A stretch of DNA of 64,000 nucleotides from Orobanche coerulescens (taxonomy: Eukaryota > Streptophyta > Magnoliopsida > Lamiales > Orobanchaceae), in the NCBI GenBank assembly GCA_033398695.1, contig CM065819.1, positions 5,257,501-5,321,500 on the forward strand. Reading direction: 5' to 3'. Position numbers and translations under genes: made by a program. Position 1 is the stretch's first letter, and the number at the start of each line of letters is the position of its first letter. The notes under the pieces are model-generated. The model had not been told where the DNA came from, searched no databases, and saw only the letters and a list, made by a program, of their open reading frames with translations. Shown here piece after piece: positions 59,718-64,000 of the stretch.

Positions 59718-61020
59718 TTTTCTGTAACACCCTCAATATATTCGAGGTATATTACAGCGCCGTGAATCCCTATATGGGACCCACCAGGCTGAACAGCATC
59801 ATACTCATCGACTCACATAAACGACAGAACAATACCATGTCATAAAGACGTAAAACCGAACAATCCACCCGGTTCAACCGGTCAATATAACATCATCATC
59901 CAACACAACATAATGAGCAACAATACAATTCAAACGAACAAGGACCCCTTAAGTACTCGAGTACAACTATTAGTTCAAAACCACAAAAGACAAAAAGGTA
60001 AAAGACACTAAAACATCACTCGTGCACCATCATCACGCACGGCCATCATCCGTATCTTGGTCCAGCCCGCTCATCTCGATGAACCTGACCTGAAATTCAT
60101 AAAACGAATTTCCCCAAAACGGGTCCCCAGAGGGGTTAGCAATTACGCTAGTACAAGTAACCAAATGAACATTTTACATCTTACACATATAGTAATGCAT
60201 GCCATCAAGAAATCATAGTTTCCAAAACGCTCATTTCCGGAAATGCCAATGATCAAACCACATTTGTAAAAATGCACCACAATTAACCGCGGACCCACGC
60301 CGTGGATCCTGCCGAGACCCCGTCGGATCTAACCCACGCGGGTTAAAAGCAAGCTCGCGGTCCACAGCTTCGTGGAACCCTACCGAGACCCCGTCGAGTC
60401 TAACCCGTAGTGAGCATACACACACACACAGTTTCTCATACAAAACTACTATGTCAAGACTGTAAGTTCATAAGGATACTTGCCTCGATTAATTAGACGA
60501 TGACACGAACGGAACGGAAGAGTTGAACACGACCGCAAGGAACCGGCGGAAATGAACCTAACGATTTGAACAGCACAATCACAACCACTTCTAAACGATT
60601 ATGGAAATGGAATACTCCCGAAAACCCGCCTACGATTCATGTATATTCGTATATAAACAACAACGAGGGCGGACCACAACCGAACCCTCTCGATTCCGTA
60701 AAAATCACGAAATATACCATGAATCCGTAGGGAAACTAAGAATACCAACAAGAATAATCATATTCATCATGAATCCATCAACGAAACGGAACGGATCGGA
60801 AGAAAATCCCAAAACCCCCAAATTATCCAAAAGTAGGGTTCTAAGAGATTACCTTGGATTTAGGATGAGAAACACAAGTGGATGATGTTAGTCTTACACC
60901 AAGAACTCAAGCACAAGAATCTCTGGAGTGATTGGAAGAAGAAAATCGCCTCAAATCGCCTCGGAGTCGCTCGGCCGCGGAAGGAGGAGAGAAATGAAAA
61001 ACTGTGATTATCTCGGTCAA

Positions 61021-61045
61021 CTCCCTGGTTTATATAGCCAGGGAG
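61021..61045 (-). promoter_or_regulatory. TATA box inside an inverted repeat, E 5' LTR
   Basis: Arms CTCCCTGG (61021-61028) and CCAGGGAG (61038-61045) are perfect complements. On the minus strand the loop reads CTATATAAA. It adjoins the repeat array on the side expected for the promoter. Confidence 0.65.
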
Positions 61046-61575
61046 TGTTAGCGCACGCTAAGACCTCAAGGTTAGCGTGCGCTAACGGGATAGGGTTACC
61101 AACCCTCCTGTTAGCGTCCGAGTCCAGAAGCCAGGGTTTTTTCCGTTAGCGTGCGCTACCATGCATGTGTAGCGTGCGCTAATAGCCTATCGGTAGCGCG
61201 CGCTATCGACCAATAGCGTGCGCTACCTGAACATCAGCCGAGTCCAGTAGCCAACTGCCCAAACCTCACCTGACCCGTTAGCGTGCGCTACCTATACCAG
61301 CGTAGCGTGCGCTAACTAGCATCTGATTGAGCTCAGTAGTAAAGCGCCAAGATCGACAGTCACTAGCGCGCCATCAACAACTTAACGTGCGCTAGTCTCC
61401 CGACATTAGCGTGCGCTAGACACGATAGCGTGCGCTAATCCGATAGTCCGGAGGCACAGGAGTTAAGCGCCACTCCCAGGGCTAAATCGTTAGCGTGCGC
61501 TACGAATTAAACGTAGCGTGCGCTACTAATAGATTTCTAGCGTGCGCTATACAGGAAATTTAGCGTGCGCTAGAT
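61046..61575 (-). repeat. Array of TAGCGTGCGCTA repeats in the E 5' LTR
   Basis: About nineteen copies, collinear with those at 54130-54656 but with fewer shortened motifs. Confidence 0.9.
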
Positions 61576-61821
61576 ACAGAATATAAACGACCCAAAATAC
61601 CGGATTATGAACGAAACGTCAAACGGAACACCTCAAAACGCATCATAGCATAGAATGAATCCACGGCAACCCCGAAACGACGGTTCCGCACAACAATTAC
61701 GAGAATCAGATCAAAAGGCAACGGAAAAGTCACACTGAAGGATACACGAGAGTCACTAAAATCGAGAATTACACCGGAAATACAATTACAAGGGAAAGAA
61801 AAATGCGGATATTACAAAATC

Positions 61822-61950
61822 GGTCTAATGGTCCTTTACGTAGCCATGTCGGCATGTGAAGTGATGCATTGTCTTGTATTTAGCCTGGTAGATCCTCGCG
61901 GAGAGGGTCTGCGGTGCTGTAATATTCCCGAGTGGTTCGGGGGTGTTACA
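61822..61950 (+). mobile_element. Truncated F LTR, final part
   Basis: Continues the LTR after element E: GGTCTAATGGTCC...GGGGGTGTTACA, matching 48604-48732. Confidence 0.9.
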
Positions 61951-64000
61951 GACATAAATATCATCATCGGTCATGAGCCCTGCTCACGACTCCACCAACG
62001 TACTTTGGTGTCTTTGATCCGGCTAGCTGCTTTGTTCAAAGAAAAAATTGTGTCCATGGCAACACCGTGGTATATGGATCATCAGACTGTCCAAACTCCG
62101 GACTATTAAAGCCTAAACGTGTCAATGTCCTAATATATCTTCTGGTTATAAAAACCGATGCAAGCCGGACCATATTGACTCATGAATATTTTTCCTTTCA
62201 CATATCCAATACAAGTGATGCATAAAATTTTATTTCTCACAAATCACAATGAGATGCTATGAGTGGTACACTTTTTCATATGTATCATCGAGTCATAACA
62301 TGGTTTAATTGTTACGGAACATATGTGACTAGAAAACACCATTCGGCGTTCAACAACTTGAGCATTATACCACTCATTGATTGTGATGACCTAGTCTTCA
62401 CAGTCACAATGGATTTATAAATCGAAATCCAAAAATATTGTGTTCCTTGAAAATAGCTTAATATGTACTCAATTTCGCTTGCAAAATTTTACAAACATGA
62501 GCATAGCGAACACTCTAACAACATAAAGATTTTATACCAGATACGATCAAAATGATCTATCAAATTGAGTGCATAACATGGCAAGGTTATATGCCTAAGG
62601 GGCAAAATTACGACACAAACATGGTGTAACACTACCATGCACACGCTCGACCTTCTTATAAGGGTGCGTATTTTGGGCTTCCCTAAGAAAACTGTTTTTC
62701 AACATTTGAAAGATGATATTTTAGCGTACAATGCATACCAAAAATTGCATTATCTACGGAAAATATGGCCAAGAAAAGGTTGAAAAATATGTGTCATAAG
62801 ACCACATGTAAATATAAGATGGGAACCAAGTTGGTTGGGACAAAAGTTAGCACAATCGCTGGAAATAAAATTCCGTGCAGCTTGACATTTGTTCACTAAA
62901 ACAGCGATAACTCCCTTGGTAGGAAGGATATGGACGAACGGTCAGATGTTCTGGAAACTAGACTTCCTTATCTTTCTATCCATATATTGTGCACTATACG
63001 GATAATTAAATTCAGATCACAGTGCATGTTTTAATTGGCTGCTTAAGTATTTCCCAAGTTTAGTGAAAAAACAAGGTTGAGACCATATCCAATGGCATAA
63101 GTGTTGATGCAAAAAGATGGCAATGACAGCCATAGGTGCATTTAAACGCAGCAGGGTGTTCGATTTCTTATCTCGACTAATGATCCTTTCGGTAACTCCA
63201 ACTTGGTAGACTTGCAAAGAAAGTAGAAATGTCGGTACAGCTAAGGCTGTTTAAAAACCACTGATTCTGTTTGAACTTTCAAAGCATAAACAAATACCAA
63301 GGAGGATGCGCCTAGTCATGATTAAAGTGTAGACAAAATCCACCAAAGTGCATCAAATCAACCAAGTATTTCAATTCTCAATTTGCATGTATACGTCATA
63401 ATAGCCATGTTATATGGATGCACGGTGCATCAATATTAAGCATTTTGAACCATGAGACATAATGAATATACCATAACCAACTCGTCTTGACCATCCAATA
63501 AGATCGACTAAACATAGTCAAATGTATAAGGCACATGCCTTTAAAAATACTTGGAAAAGTATTCGGACCTATAGTCACACGAACTATAATCGAGGTCAAC
63601 AAATTCATGTATTTACCGCAATATGCCATTGCTTTACATGTTAAAATTCATGAGAATTACTCGTACATTCTTTCATATACCATATTGCAAGGAGACGGTG
63701 CATGACTACACCCACATGTAATATTTTATATTAATAGGAGGAAAGATGGAGTTTTCCAAGTATGGATTGGGTCAAGACCAATGTGGTGGTCGCTCAATTC
63801 AACGTGACAAATCCGTCACAAATCAATTTTAACCACGACATATCCGTCGCCATCGATGTTTGTCCCATTTGTACGTCACAAATCCGTGACTAATCATGAA
63901 CAAGTCATAACTTTACCGTTACCTACAATGTTCATTTTTCTTTCAATTGTTGGTTTAAAATCGACAAAACGGCAATGTCAAATCGCACCCAAACCGTGGT
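61951..64000 (-). mobile_element. Internal region of the short-LTR element, right part, no ORF
   Basis: Picks up the element left at 43778 (GTCATGAGCCCTGCTCACGA, ATCCGGCTAGCTGC). Two kb with no open frame above about 80 aa and no retroelement domain. At 63800-63890 the phrase ACAAATCCGT or a variant recurs three to four times. Runs past the window end. Confidence 0.45.

Larger units (their letters stand above)
52817..61816 (-). mobile_element. Element E: full-length Tekay retrotransposon nested in the F LTR
   Basis: 9000 bp with target duplication AAATC at 52812-52816 and 61817-61821. LTRs are 52817-54887 and 59723-61816, both TGTAACACCC...GATATTACA on the + strand. The related uninterrupted site at about 48590-48610 (AAGACCAAACCGGTCTAATG) confirms the junction. 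Confidence 0.95.
59723..61816 (-). mobile_element. 5' LTR of element E
   Basis: 2094 bp, 23 bp longer than the 3' LTR. The difference is made of many tiny gaps rather than one deletion. A 94-aa + strand frame at 60601-60885 is a chance ORF in LTR DNA. Confidence 0.9.

Noticed and set aside
60601..60885. 94-aa ORF
   Set aside because: Begins with an ATG but lies antisense in the E 5' LTR; the matching stretch of the 3' LTR has small gaps that break it, and it has no domain.

Overview
This window is repeat-dense DNA from a large flowering-plant genome, probably a eudicot, although the family cannot be named from sequence alone. The signs are Tekay-type Ty3/gypsy polyproteins with CCHC knuckles and chromodomains, primer-binding sites matching plant initiator tRNA-Met, a RICESLEEPER-like hAT transposase, a Stowaway-type MITE, a Ty1/copia gag, and a plant LOG-type cytokinin enzyme. 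No tRNA, rRNA or CRISPR was seen. Nearly every open reading frame belongs to a transposable element, and almost all are broken. The two intact non-transposon genes lie at the far left.

Left edge (1-4684, + strand): a 178-aa ORF resembling the nucleic-acid-binding protein of carla-like plant viruses, then an intronless LOG gene with its own TATA box, then a noncoding tract holding two 45-bp repeats, a degenerate polypurine tract and four tandem 48-nt hairpins. A true polypurine tract and a 1.6-kb LTR follow. The simplest reading is that both genes ride inside the 3' part of an Athila/Tat-like LTR retrotransposon whose 5' part lies outside the window.

Nested block (4685-25213): the LOG-bearing element abuts the 3' LTR of element A (- strand, Tekay). 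A is cut in gag by element B (- strand, Tekay, LTR 9434-12284). B is cut in gag by element C (+ strand, Tekay, 16115-24834, both LTRs present). The rest of the B gag resumes at 24835.

Middle (25214-38801): a small gypsy relic, a decayed Ty1/copia 5' end (- strand) with a MITE in its LTR, then a roughly 30-bp minisatellite that switches orientation near 36390. Element D (+ strand gypsy, 29832-36105, TSD GATGT) is inserted in the minisatellite.

Right (38802-64000): a complete but mutated hAT element (38802-42241, TSD AATATACA). Next comes a short-LTR, apparently non-coding retroelement (from 42253), split by an 18-kb block. That block is a gag-only (TR-GAG-like) family F arranged as gag-LTR-gag-LTR fragments. 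Inside the last F LTR lies a 9.0-kb element E (- strand Tekay, 52817-61816, TSD AAATC), whose pre-insertion sequence can be read in the other F LTR.

The signal that cuts across families is a set of GC-rich palindromic short repeats (core TAGCGCACGCTA, TAACGTACGTTA or TTACGGCCGTAA) clustered beside the TATA box in five LTR families. In three of them the TATA box itself lies inside a perfect inverted repeat.
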